DNA of 29,793 nucleotides from Coemansia sp. RSA 922 (GCA_027577415.1 JANBQS010000164.1:1-29793), one strand, 5' to 3'; shown: positions 21,919 to 29,793, counted from the stretch's first letter. Numbers and translations are program-made. The notes: a model not told the origin generated them from the letters alone.

Positions 21919-23331
21919 ATGCTGGCTACCGCTGCAGCTAGACAACTGCTTACTACAGCCAAGTTTCGAGCAGGCCACATTGGCCGCGCTACCTATCAGA
22001 CGTACTCGCCACATGGTCGTGGCGTACCAGGAGATGGCAAGTGGCCATCACGACTACTGGCCTATTTGCGCAATGCTTATAGCTCGGCCTCTGCGCAAGT
22101 GTCTAAGCGTGCTATGACTGGGAAGGGGCTTTCTAACACTGCCGCTGGGCGTCTGCGCGAAGCCATGCCTCGAGGACTAGGCTGGACCTCGCGCTTTGTC
22201 CCTCGAGCCAGCTGCGTGGCTAAGAACGCCATGTCGCGCCTAGGAGCTCACTCGTATGTCCGCTCCATCTCACAAAGAGTAGCCGCCCAGTTGAAAGCGT
22301 GGCCCGGTGCCTCTCGCTTTGCAGGGTCCCACCTGGGATCTAAGAACTGGGCGTTTGGCAGTGGCGGCAAGTGGTCGCCGTACTTGAAGATATTTGCCCG
22401 CAGCATGAGTGGACCTTTTGTAGCGAACAGCGCATCACCAGCACGAGCCATCATGGCTCAGATACAACGTCAGACGATGGTTGGCCTGATGACCCAGCAA
22501 CGCAGAGAGTTCTCTATGGTGTCGCCGCTTGCCTATGAGACTCGAATTAGGTTTCTTGCTCCAGAACCCACTCTTGCAACTGATCGCAGCTCTCGCCGCT
22601 CGACGGCAGGCGCTCGCGTCGCCTCTGCTTGCAAGAAAGAGGTGCCCGCCACTGCAAGCAGGACTTCGAGCGAGGGAGCCTTGCCTTTGCGTCGCAACGA
22701 TGTCAATGTCTTGCATCCAGCTGCCAAAACTGCTCAAGCACGCGCGGCGTTGGCAGACCAGTGCGTTACTATCACAATCCCTTACTCGGCACCAGCCAAG
22801 AACCAGCAGCCACTCAGCGAGCATGGCGCCTCACCTAACGACGTCATGGAGCTGCTAGCTGATGCCGACAAACTTCAGCACCAGCACCACTTGCTCCTAT
22901 CGAGGCTGATTGAGCGGCTCTCGGCGACTGGCTGGGACATTTACTACCAGCACGTAAATAGCCCAACTGAGGGAATTGAGATTGCCCTCTCTCCTTCGTC
23001 TGGTATCTGCACTGTCGTAGAGCTGGAGTCTCTTTTGTGCAACTGGGGCCTTGACACCTCGCATTTTGCCGCCACGCTGCGTGATCCGCGCGTTGTACCA
23101 GCGGTTAGCCCTGAGTCTGATGCACCGCTGAGTACTGCGCCAACCAGTGTAGCTCTGAGCTCTGACCCCTCGTGGGACTCTGGCAGCATGGATTCCAATC
23201 TCTTTTCTCTTATCATCGATGAAGTGGTTGATCCTGAGGAGGCATACCGCGAGGATGTGTGCGACTTTCTCAACCAGCTGGATCGGATGCCGCGCTTGTC
23301 GTCTATGTGTGTCAAGCCAGGTAGGCTCTGA
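21919..23331 (+). CDS. Basic N-terminus, probably mitochondrial protein of unknown function
   Basis: I do not recognise this 470-aa product with confidence. It begins MLATAAARQLLTTAKFR, a Lys/Arg/Ala-rich amphipathic start lacking acidic residues, typical of a mitochondrial presequence. The first ~196 residues hold 30 Lys/Arg but only two acidic residues (one Asp, one Glu). Residues ~200-290 are a Ser/Arg/Ala linker. The C-terminal third (nt ~22760-23070) looks folded: a beta-like CVTITIPYS stretch, a helix LLADADKLQHQHHLLLSRLI, then a short alpha/beta unit with GWDIYYQHV and the pattern CTVVELESLLCNWGLD. The tail (nt ~23160-23290) is acidic, with IIDEVVDPEEAYREDVCDFL. The fold order faintly recalls the fungal proteins annotated as casein kinase II beta 2 subunit; I cannot confirm this. 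TRA1 is upstream in tandem and MGS1 is convergent 52 bp away. Confidence 0.8.
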   Translation: MLATAAARQLLTTAKFRAGHIGRATYQTYSPHGRGVPGDGKWPSRLLAYLRNAYSSASAQVSKRAMTGKGLSNTAAGRLREAMPRGLGWTSRFVPRASCVAKNAMSRLGAHSYVRSISQRVAAQLKAWPGASRFAGSHLGSKNWAFGSGGKWSPYLKIFARSMSGPFVANSASPARAIMAQIQRQTMVGLMTQQRREFSMVSPLAYETRIRFLAPEPTLATDRSSRRSTAGARVASACKKEVPATASRTSSEGALPLRRNDVNVLHPAAKTAQARAALADQCVTITIPYSAPAKNQQPLSEHGASPNDVMELLADADKLQHQHHLLLSRLIERLSATGWDIYYQHVNSPTEGIEIALSPSSGICTVVELESLLCNWGLDTSHFAATLRDPRVVPAVSPESDAPLSTAPTSVALSSDPSWDSGSMDSNLFSLIIDEVVDPEEAYREDVCDFLNQLDRMPRLSSMCVKPGRL

Positions 23332-23383
23332 TGAGCGTTCCCTTAGTGCCAACGGCGCTTATTTGGCTAAATTGGCCTGTGTA

Positions 23384-25009
23384 TTAGTTTTCTTTGAAAA
23401 AATTGTAATGTCTAACTGCCTCTGGTAGATACTCCTGATCAACTGGTTCATCATAGTCTGGATTGTATTTATAACCTTCAGCGTATCCCAGCTCCTTCAT
23501 AAGGCGGGTTGGAGCATTGCGTAAGTGAAGTGGAACTGGCCATGGCCGGTCAGCGCCTACGGCAGCTTTGGCCGCCTTGAATGCCTTGTAAGACTCGACG
23601 CTCTTGGGCGCTCTAGCAAGATAAGTGGCACAATGGGCCAACACCGTATCGCACTCTGGCAGACCAATTGCCTGACATGCATGGAGTGTAGACACTGCGA
23701 GAGGCAGTGCTTGGCTATCGGCAAGGCCAATGTCCTCAGACGCCATCCGAACCATGCGCCTGGCGATATAGAGCGGGTCATCGCCGCCCTGTAGCATACG
23801 CGCAAGCCAATACAGCGCAGCATTAGCGTCGCTGCCACGTACGCTCTTATGCAGGGCCGATATGAGATCGTAGTGCTCTTCAGCGCCATAAACTACATGT
23901 GTCCTTTGCAGTGCTCGCTTGACGCATTCAAGCCCCAGGCTCTCTCCAACAGCCAACGAGTTCATCGCCAAATCTACTACATTGATGGCAGCCCGAGCAT
24001 CGCCATTGCTTACACCAGCAATGTACTTGGAAATGCCCACTTCAAGGCCAGTCGGCTCCTGCCCACGGTCCACTTGTTTGACCTTGGCCGCCTGCTCGGC
24101 TATCTGCGCAATGTCGTCTTCAGAGAGAGCTTCGAGGCGAAACACTCGACAACGGCTCAAAAGCGCGCCATTGAGTTTGAATGACGGGTTTTCGGTCGTA
24201 GCTCCTATCAGTACAATCTGTCCGCGCTCCAAATGCGGCAGAAATATGTCCTGTTGGGCCTTGTTGAAGCGGTGGATCTCGTCGAGGAACACAATAGTGC
24301 GCTTTTTGGTGAGGCGGCTAAGGTTTCCGGCTTCGTCAATGACTTTCTTTACATCGGCTGTGTTTTGCGTAACGGCGCTCATCTCCTTGAATGCAGCCTT
24401 GGTCTTGCGTGCAATGATGCGCGCCAGCGTCGTCTTCCCAAGCCCAGGGCCGCCCCAGAAGATCATGGACGATATCTGGTCGCTCTCAATCAACGAACGC
24501 AGTACGCTGCCGGGGCCAACGAGTTCACTTTGCCCGACAAACGCGTCTAAGGTCAGCGGGCGCAGGCGCTCAGGCAATGGTAGCCTAATGTCGCGTACCC
24601 GTCTCTCTACCTCGACGTCTTCGCAATTAATGACCTTTTCCATCTTGGGCGTGGCGGCGCCTTGAGCCTGACTACCTATCAGCATTGGTGGCAGTGGCAC
24701 CGGTACCGGCGGTGACGCATCCGCTGGTGATAGCTGCTCGGAGGGCACCATGACACACATCTCCACATCTTCGCCGAAAGATTCTGCTCGAGCTCGTTTA
24801 GTCAACGGCGGCCGCGATTCCTGCGCTCTTTGAGGCTTGCTAGGGCTAACCAAAAGAGAGGTCTGGCGGGCCAGCGGCTTGCTGGGCTGACCTTGTTTGC
24901 TGTCGCTACTGTCCTCGGTGACCCGTTGACACTCGTGGTCCAAATGGTCGTTGACATACCACTCTGGTACTCGCTTACTGCAGATAGGACAAGATATGAG
25001 GCTACTCAT
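23384..25009 (-). CDS. MGS1: AAA+ ATPase Mgs1/WRNIP1 with UBZ4 zinc finger
   Basis: This is a RarA/Mgs1/WRNIP1-family DNA-dependent ATPase that acts at stalled forks with ubiquitinated PCNA and the replicative polymerase. The 541-aa protein starts at the ATG 25009-25007. The N-terminus has a UBZ4 ubiquitin-binding finger, CPIC then VNDHLDHEC (nt ~24929-24991), with ligands Cys, Cys, His, Cys. A disordered linker (~24920-24600) contains the basic cluster TKRARAE, a possible nuclear localisation signal. The AAA+ core shows Walker A GGPGLGKTT (nt ~24428-24457), Walker B VFLDEIHRF (~24264-24293) and sensor 1 IGATTENPSF. It is followed by the MgsA C-terminal tetramerisation region, with RGSDANAALYWLARML and the conserved RRMVRMASEDIGLAD. 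Length is close to yeast Mgs1 (587 aa). The gene is divergent from the NEDD1-like gene, with a 230-bp shared promoter. Confidence 0.95.
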   Translation of the reverse strand: MSSLISCPICSKRVPEWYVNDHLDHECQRVTEDSSDSKQGQPSKPLARQTSLLVSPSKPQRAQESRPPLTKRARAESFGEDVEMCVMVPSEQLSPADASPPVPVPLPPMLIGSQAQGAATPKMEKVINCEDVEVERRVRDIRLPLPERLRPLTLDAFVGQSELVGPGSVLRSLIESDQISSMIFWGGPGLGKTTLARIIARKTKAAFKEMSAVTQNTADVKKVIDEAGNLSRLTKKRTIVFLDEIHRFNKAQQDIFLPHLERGQIVLIGATTENPSFKLNGALLSRCRVFRLEALSEDDIAQIAEQAAKVKQVDRGQEPTGLEVGISKYIAGVSNGDARAAINVVDLAMNSLAVGESLGLECVKRALQRTHVVYGAEEHYDLISALHKSVRGSDANAALYWLARMLQGGDDPLYIARRMVRMASEDIGLADSQALPLAVSTLHACQAIGLPECDTVLAHCATYLARAPKSVESYKAFKAAKAAVGADRPWPVPLHLRNAPTRLMKELGYAEGYKYNPDYDEPVDQEYLPEAVRHYNFFKEN

Positions 25010-25239
25010 AGCTACACAAGGAATGTTTGCACATTAGAATGGTGAGACTACGAAAACAAACACCAAGTTTATTAAGAAAAGAAACAAGCTCTATTTAACT
25101 CAAGGTGCAGATGTGATCAAAGTTGATCAGAATTTAAATGTAAACACAGAGCAAGGCTGTCGTTCTTTTTTCCTTTCTTTCTCCTCACCGTTTTCTGCCT
25201 TTATTTTTGCTGGCACTTTTATATCAAGCAAAAAGAGAA
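25010..25239. promoter_or_regulatory. Divergent promoter MGS1/NEDD1-like
   Basis: This 230-bp AT-rich spacer separates two divergent start codons. Purine runs at ~25050-25088 read as pyrimidine tracts toward MGS1. A long pyrimidine tract at ~25160-25208 faces the NEDD1-like gene, 30-80 nt from its ATG. A repeated TTGATCA-type palindrome half occurs near 25115-25130. No convincing TATA box is present at a normal distance. Confidence 0.45.
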
Positions 25240-27930
25240 ATGCATTCAATTGTCGCAGCTACAAGCGACACAGTGCGAGTTTGGGACCTCGAAGTAACCA
25301 GCCCTAGGCCAGCGGCCTCTAGCACGTACCAGCGCGCCCGTCGTGGATCCTCAAACACAGTAGGGAGCTTTGGGTCCGACCACGAGGTTGAGAGTGCTCA
25401 TGCCTCTATGTCTTCGGCCTACAGTGCAGATGGTGCTGGCAAGGCTATAGACTCTATCACGACGGTGTCGTGGGCAGCTAACGGCAACACATTTGCTGTG
25501 GGTGGCAGGGGCTCCACCATTCGCCAGTACAGCAGAACCGGCGAGCTACTCCAAGATATGAAGCCAGGTCGCAGAGCTGACCAGCTTGGCGTAGCTGACA
25601 TTGCTGCAGTGCAACACTATGGCGCTAGCTCTGAGGCCCTGTTTGTCGCCATCAACTCTACAAAGCAAGTTCGCCGGTGGGACTTTGTGCGAAAGGACTA
25701 TACTGCGGTCTGCCAGACTCACGAAAATGACATCTCGTGCATGGCAGTGTGTACAAAAAAGAGGATCGTTGCCTCGGCGACGGCGCAGGGCGGAGAGATC
25801 GCAGTGTTCAACCTTTTGCATAACACGCGCACAGACTTGCGCTCGGCGACACACAAGGCGCTAACGTGCATCGACATATCCCCCGGGCTTCGGTCTCAGA
25901 TTGCAGTAGGCAGTGAGGATGGGCTGCTACAGCTGTTCGACACATCCCGATCTGGGCTAGCTCCACTCAAAGCGTTCTCGCATGTACATTCCGCGCCGGT
26001 TCGTGGCATAGCATTCCACCCGGTAAGCAGCGCAACTATACTCAGTGTTGGGCTGGATGGACGCATTGCGATGACAGATACCAATGCCTACGCTAGCGGC
26101 AACTCCTCTGCAGGCATCAATGTGGCCTCGCCGCCTACGTGCTTGGCGACCACGCAGGACTCGTATGTCATAGGAGTTGGCACCATCGATGGAGATGTAC
26201 TTGTCTACGACACTAGGGGATCAGCTACGCCACTGTGGAGGGGCTCGACTGGCTCCCGCCGCACAGTAACTAGTATAAGCCTAACGCGGCGCGTGGATGC
26301 AAGTGCTGAATCTACATCGCAGCCACTAAGGCGCGCTGCTAGCACATCATCGACAAGTCGCGAGGCTCGGGATACAAACCACGGGGCCATTCGCAACGCG
26401 CCTGGCAGTTTGGACGAAAGGCCTATAGCATCCTCGCTGGCTGAGCGTCAACGCACTAGGAGCTCAGCCATCGCTGGCGTGTCTGTCACACGCGAGAATA
26501 GGCCGCCCATTTCTGCTGCTGCTGCTGATGTTGCAAAGGGCGACGGCTGCATCCGTCCACCTCACCACCCCAGCATCAATCGGTTCCGCTCTGCCATAAA
26601 CGAGCATCGCATGAATACAGCAGTCAATGGCGGATCAGCAAAGCCCATGGCAGTTCCAACACAGTCTGCAGCGGATGGCACCGGTACTCGTTCGCCACGC
26701 GTCACCAAAGCTGACTATGCTCCCGAGGGCGGCACAAGCGAGGACGACGTTGATAACATGGCTCTTCTTATGAAGGACAGGTCGTATATGGAACTGCTTT
26801 CTCCAGCAAAGACTACCACAGCTGTTGGCCAATCCAGTAGAGAAGCGCATGGAGCTCGGCATAACGACGACATTCTGGCACTCCTATCACGTAGTCGAAC
26901 GGCGGCGAAAGCGCCAAGCCTGCCTGCTGCATCCAGCCGCGTTTCTCTTAAAAGCCCAGCCAAGGCGGTTGACCATACTTCCAACTTGCTACACTCGACT
27001 CCCACCGAGAAGAGCGCTTCTTCGCGAATCAAGTCTCCTCCAAATGTCAGCAGTTGCGCTGTGGTTGTTGACGATATGGACACATCGCCAATGCCCCAGC
27101 CGCACCGACCGGCAGCGCGTGGTCGCCTCGGCCCTCGAACACACGACGCGGGAGACTCGATGATGGAGATGTTTACTCCTGAGCGCAACAAGCCAAGCCT
27201 TCTGCCGGCGCAACTGCCAAAGTCCAGTTCTGGCCCGGTCGGCAACGGCCTGTCCACTAATTTGGCGCATACTCTGGTAGCCCAGCTGCTCGAAAAACAA
27301 GAAGAGAAGACTTGCTCCGATTCAACGAAGCTTGCGTCCAGTGGCGATGGCATTTCTCTTGCGGCTCATCGACCGTCTGTTAACTTTGTATCAAGGAGCT
27401 CATCGGATCGATTTCTAGAACCGCCAGCGCAAGCAAGCGCTGGGAACACCCCCGTGGCTGTTCCTAATGAACATTCAGGTGAGAGTTCTGACAAACAATC
27501 TGCAAAACTGATTCTGCCCTCTCGCCACCTGGCTACAAACCGTAGCGCCGTTGGAATAGAGCTATTGAGCCCGCCAGACTGCCTCCCGCCGGCACCAAAG
27601 CGCCCATGCCGAGAGGAAGATCAGCCAGGCATGGCTTCCAGTGCTGCTGTAATGAGTGGACTGGGCGACATTGGCAGCAGCGTTCTGCAGAACCTGTTGG
27701 CGGATGCACTGACGCCTCTGCGTGAACAGCTTCGGGGAGAGATTCGCAATTTGCACCTAGACATGATTCGACAGGGCTTTGTCTACCAGGAGCAGGTCCG
27801 GGCATTACGCCAGGAGTGCAACGAGGCAAGAGATCTGCGACAGGAGCTGGACAAGCTTCGTCGAGAGAACGAGCAGTTGAGGCGGCACATTCCGTTCTTT
27901 GGCTCCAGTGACTCGGCGGCGGCCCCTTGA
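25240..27930 (+). CDS. NEDD1: WD40 and coiled-coil protein resembling NEDD1 (gamma-tubulin complex recruiter)
   Basis: In animals and plants NEDD1 brings gamma-tubulin ring complexes to centrosomes, spindles or existing microtubules. I start this 896-aa protein at the ATG 25240, right at the first WD strand; the frame upstream has no ATG. Nt ~25245-26245 encode six or seven WD40 blades (for example DTVRVWDLE, QVRRWDF, SEDGLLQLFDTS, DGDVLVYDTRG). A long Ser/Pro-rich, low-complexity middle region (~26260-27650) contains several SP sites suited to proline-directed kinases. The C-terminus (nt ~27690-27900) is a coiled coil with EIRNLHLDMIRQGF and ending RRENEQLRRHIPFF, which resembles the gamma-tubulin-binding tail of NEDD1. 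The WD40 assignment is firm. The NEDD1 identity is from remembered family pattern, not an alignment; another WD40 scaffold is possible. Confidence 0.78.
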   Translation: MHSIVAATSDTVRVWDLEVTSPRPAASSTYQRARRGSSNTVGSFGSDHEVESAHASMSSAYSADGAGKAIDSITTVSWAANGNTFAVGGRGSTIRQYSRTGELLQDMKPGRRADQLGVADIAAVQHYGASSEALFVAINSTKQVRRWDFVRKDYTAVCQTHENDISCMAVCTKKRIVASATAQGGEIAVFNLLHNTRTDLRSATHKALTCIDISPGLRSQIAVGSEDGLLQLFDTSRSGLAPLKAFSHVHSAPVRGIAFHPVSSATILSVGLDGRIAMTDTNAYASGNSSAGINVASPPTCLATTQDSYVIGVGTIDGDVLVYDTRGSATPLWRGSTGSRRTVTSISLTRRVDASAESTSQPLRRAASTSSTSREARDTNHGAIRNAPGSLDERPIASSLAERQRTRSSAIAGVSVTRENRPPISAAAADVAKGDGCIRPPHHPSINRFRSAINEHRMNTAVNGGSAKPMAVPTQSAADGTGTRSPRVTKADYAPEGGTSEDDVDNMALLMKDRSYMELLSPAKTTTAVGQSSREAHGARHNDDILALLSRSRTAAKAPSLPAASSRVSLKSPAKAVDHTSNLLHSTPTEKSASSRIKSPPNVSSCAVVVDDMDTSPMPQPHRPAARGRLGPRTHDAGDSMMEMFTPERNKPSLLPAQLPKSSSGPVGNGLSTNLAHTLVAQLLEKQEEKTCSDSTKLASSGDGISLAAHRPSVNFVSRSSSDRFLEPPAQASAGNTPVAVPNEHSGESSDKQSAKLILPSRHLATNRSAVGIELLSPPDCLPPAPKRPCREEDQPGMASSAAVMSGLGDIGSSVLQNLLADALTPLREQLRGEIRNLHLDMIRQGFVYQEQVRALRQECNEARDLRQELDKLRRENEQLRRHIPFFGSSDSAAAP

Positions 27931-28042
27931 CTGCACAGTTTTTCCCACGGTATTCAGGAGCACTTTTGCACGCTTTGCGATTCACCCCCTCTTGCCCTTT
28001 GCCCTTGTCATTTTTTTCTATTTCATTGCCACATATAATATC
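27931..28042 (+). promoter_or_regulatory. Short spacer and promoter of MCEE
   Basis: Only 112 bp lie between the stop of the NEDD1-like gene and the MCEE start codon. It carries a pyrimidine-rich stretch (~27981-28024) and a TATAAT-like sequence just before the ATG. The MCEE promoter must be very compact or extend into the upstream coding region. Confidence 0.4.
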
Positions 28043-28576
28043 ATGCTTCTGACTAGTCTTTGCCGTCGCGCGTCTGCTCGAGTAGTGGCACGCACCGCCC
28101 TATCGACACCACGTCGCACGCTCATCACAGAGGTCCTCAAGGACTCGCCGGCCTGGAAACTTGGACACTTGAATCATGTTGCTATCGCAGTACCTGACAT
28201 GGCCCAAGCCAGTGCCTTTTGGAGAGACGTAATGCAAGCGGAGAAGGTCAGCGAAAGCGTGCCGATGCCCGAGCATGGAGTGTACACTGTCTTTGTCGAG
28301 TTGGGGAATACCAAGATCGAGTTGCTTCATCCGTATGGCGATAAGAGCCCCATTGCCGGCTTCTTGGCCAAAAACAAGAGTGGCGGCATCCACCACATAT
28401 GCCTCAATGTGCCGGATATTCAGCAAGCACTCACGACTCTGAGAGCTAGCGGCGTGCAGTCCCTGAGTGATGAGCCAAAGACTGGTGCACATGGCTTACC
28501 AGTGGTGTTCCTCCACCCAAAGACCTGCGGCGGAGTACTCGTGGAGCTGGAGGAGCATCGCGAACAATCGCATTAA
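28043..28576 (+). CDS. MCEE: Methylmalonyl-CoA epimerase, mitochondrial
   Basis: The enzyme interconverts (S)- and (R)-methylmalonyl-CoA between propionyl-CoA carboxylase and the B12-dependent mutase. I chose the ATG at 28043, giving 177 aa, close to human MCEE (176 aa); a longer frame upstream would overlap the preceding gene and has no ATG start. Residues 1-29 contain six Arg and no acidic residues, a typical mitochondrial presequence. The rest is a vicinal oxygen chelate (glyoxalase) fold with two beta-alpha-beta-beta-beta modules. Likely metal ligands are visible: His45 in LNHVAIAV, His117/118 in GGIHHICLNV and Glu168 in GVLVELEEH. KIELLHP and the GGIHHIC block are characteristic of the epimerase rather than lactoylglutathione lyase. 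Its presence implies an intact propionate route elsewhere in the genome. Confidence 0.93.
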   Translation: MLLTSLCRRASARVVARTALSTPRRTLITEVLKDSPAWKLGHLNHVAIAVPDMAQASAFWRDVMQAEKVSESVPMPEHGVYTVFVELGNTKIELLHPYGDKSPIAGFLAKNKSGGIHHICLNVPDIQQALTTLRASGVQSLSDEPKTGAHGLPVVFLHPKTCGGVLVELEEHREQSH

Positions 28577-28836
28577 GTCATGCGTGACGTAGACTCGAAC
28601 CTTTCTTTTCTTCTTTTCCTTTCCACAAGATTTCATATATTTTTTTTTCATTCATCATTCCGCGTTTGCATTACCAATTAATCGATTCCACCTCCTCGTC
28701 AGTACAACAAGGAGAGAGCAGAGTGTCGCTAGCGCCTACTATAGAATTCATGCGCACTATATACACAGCTAGGCTCTCAGCGCTCGGTTGCAGCATTAAC
28801 GTACACGCCAAGGTATATTAGCCCCTGGGGATTGAT
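28577..28836 (+). promoter_or_regulatory. MCEE 3' region and promoter/leader of LysM gene
   Basis: This 260-bp spacer has a pyrimidine tract at 28601-28624 and a T run near 28651-28658. TATATA at 28758-28763 lies about 75 bp before the LysM start. An upstream ATG at 28750 opens a 23-codon reading frame ending TAG at 28819-28821, inside the probable leader. The pyrimidine tract is further from the start codon than in the other genes, so the leader may be long or contain an undetected exon. Confidence 0.4.
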
Positions 28837-29793
28837 ATGACTGTGCCCCGCAACGCGCAGCTGTTTCAGCCTCACACCTTGCGTAGTGGCAGTTACGATG
28901 GTATGCGGGACGAACACGGCACAGATCAGCACATTGACAACCCGTGGGGTGAAGGTGGTAGAAGTATACCCCGGCATCGAGCTGCGTGGAGGACAGTTCG
29001 ACGCCTGCGAGCAGCTCACGATCCTCTCTTGTCGCCCTCAGTGACCGATATAGCTGAGCTGACGCGTGCTACCGCCCAGAAACACGAGCACATTCTTTTG
29101 CAGGGAATTGATGACGCCATTACATGTCCTCTTCCACGCGTCGCGACACACATGGTTAGCGTCAGGTCAGACAGCGACTTGGAACCACCTGCATCCTATG
29201 ATGCCGACTCTGGTCTTTCCGAAAGCAGCGAATATGTGACAATTGCCGATGCTTGCAACCATTCAGATCTATTATCTCGGCACAGTAGCTCTGCGCCTTT
29301 GTCGGAGGCGCGATGGGGTATTCGGCAGCAACTACATCATTTTGTACAGTCAAATCCGGCCAGATCTGAGCTGGATGCAGGGGTCAGGCTGGCTGGGCAA
29401 CCACCTTTGCATGCCTCGGCAGACAGTTCACCTTCTGGCTCGCCATGTTGCCTACCTACACTGCAACCGCCTTTGAGTGCTACACAGCTGCCTCAGATTC
29501 CTCGTACCATCAAAATGATTCGACATCAAGTTCGAGCGAACGACACTATTGAGGGTATTTCAGTCCAATACGGCATACAAGTAAGTGTGATGTAGGCACC
29601 ATCTCTATCACCACTGCCTTTTTTATTTATTAAAAAGTTGTTGATGTCTAATGTTGACTAACTTGTACGCCCCTGTGTAGATCTCGCACTTGAAGCGTTT
29701 GAACCGTATATGGCGGTCCAGTGAAATAGCCATTCGCGATTATCTGTACATTCCACTACGCATGTGCTCACCAACATACTCGATTGCCTATAT
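28837..29793 (+). CDS. LysM-domain protein of the LYSMD type, 3' partial
   Basis: Exon 1 is 28837-29580 (248 codons). Exon 2 begins at 29681 and runs off the window end. The first ~220 residues are hydrophilic and Ser/Pro-rich with no signal peptide, so an intracellular protein is likely. A single LysM domain spans the intron: MIRHQVRANDTIEGISVQYG before it, and ISHLKRLNRIWRS.. ending DYLYIPL after it. The order V-x-x-NDTIEGIS, YGI, LKRLNRIW and YLYIP matches the eukaryotic LYSMD1/2 family better than secreted chitin-binding LysM effectors, which carry signal peptides and cysteines. Function in fungi is unclear; some relatives are membrane-associated or linked to TLDc proteins. The start codon is the first in-frame ATG after a TAG at 28819 but is not otherwise proven. 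Confidence 0.78.
29581..29680 (+). other. Intron in the LysM gene (100 nt)
   Basis: The donor is GTAAGTG at 29581 and the acceptor CCTGTGTAG ends at 29680. A branch site GACTAAC lies at 29656-29662, 18 nt before the acceptor. Read-through stops four codons into the intron (TAG at 29593-29595). Splicing is phase 0 and reconstitutes the LysM domain, which is strong support. Confidence 0.93.

Noticed and set aside
23919..24665. 248-codon plus-strand frame across MGS1
   Set aside because: It is antisense to the Walker A/B region of MGS1, whose protein is unmistakable. The antisense product has no recognisable features.
27899..28042. N-terminal extension of MCEE with a hydrophobic segment
   Set aside because: It would start at a non-ATG codon and overlap the end of the NEDD1-like gene. 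The ATG at 28043 gives a normal presequence and length.
1..29793. A multi-gene novel system such as a biosynthetic cluster, mobile element or defence island
   Set aside because: All nine genes but one belong to recognisable housekeeping families with unrelated roles. I see no terminal repeats, transposase, polyketide or peptide synthetase, or arrayed repeats.

Overview
This window looks like a piece of nuclear genome from an early-diverging filamentous fungus. My best guess is Kickxellomycotina or a relative, inferred from gene content and architecture rather than from any search. Coding DNA is GC-rich, genes are tightly packed on both strands, and 5' flanks are short. There are few introns: four that I can place, all phase 0, with GTAAG-type donors, and two of them have a clear CTAAC branch site. 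Methylmalonyl-CoA epimerase and a NEDD1-like protein, both absent from the usual yeasts, also point away from Saccharomycotina. I see no rRNA, tRNA, CRISPR array, transposon or prokaryotic operon signal.

Layout, left to right: (1) a CLASP-family microtubule regulator (+), cut at its 5' end by the window edge. (2) Importin-beta/KAP95 (-), three exons, 861 aa once spliced. (3) PAN3, the pseudokinase subunit of the PAN2-PAN3 deadenylase (-). (4) TRA1 (+), the giant pseudokinase scaffold of SAGA/NuA4, two exons and about 4297 aa, filling over 40% of the window. (5) A mitochondrially targeted-looking protein of unknown function (+). (6) MGS1/WRNIP1, an AAA+ replication-maintenance ATPase with a UBZ4 finger (-). 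(7) A WD40 plus coiled-coil protein resembling NEDD1, the gamma-tubulin recruitment factor (+). (8) Mitochondrial methylmalonyl-CoA epimerase (+). (9) A LYSMD-type LysM protein (+), cut at the right edge just after its LysM domain.

The genes do not form a pathway. They are housekeeping genes for the cytoskeleton and spindle (CLASP, NEDD1-like), nuclear import (KAP95), mRNA decay (PAN3), chromatin and transcription (TRA1), genome stability (MGS1) and propionate metabolism (MCEE). Arrangements of note are two divergent promoters (PAN3/TRA1 and MGS1/NEDD1-like) and two tight convergent ends (CLASP/KAP95, and unknown/MGS1 with about 52 bp between stop codons). Pyrimidine-rich tracts on the coding strand sit a short distance upstream of nearly every start codon.

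I did not find a convincing novel multi-gene system. The points most worth a second look are the oversized TRA1 with its acidic, Ala-rich insertion, the charge-polarised unknown mitochondrial-type protein, the epimerase as a marker for B12-dependent propionate metabolism, a candidate 5'-UTR intron in TRA1, and a PAN3 that appears to lack the fungal N-terminal zinc finger.
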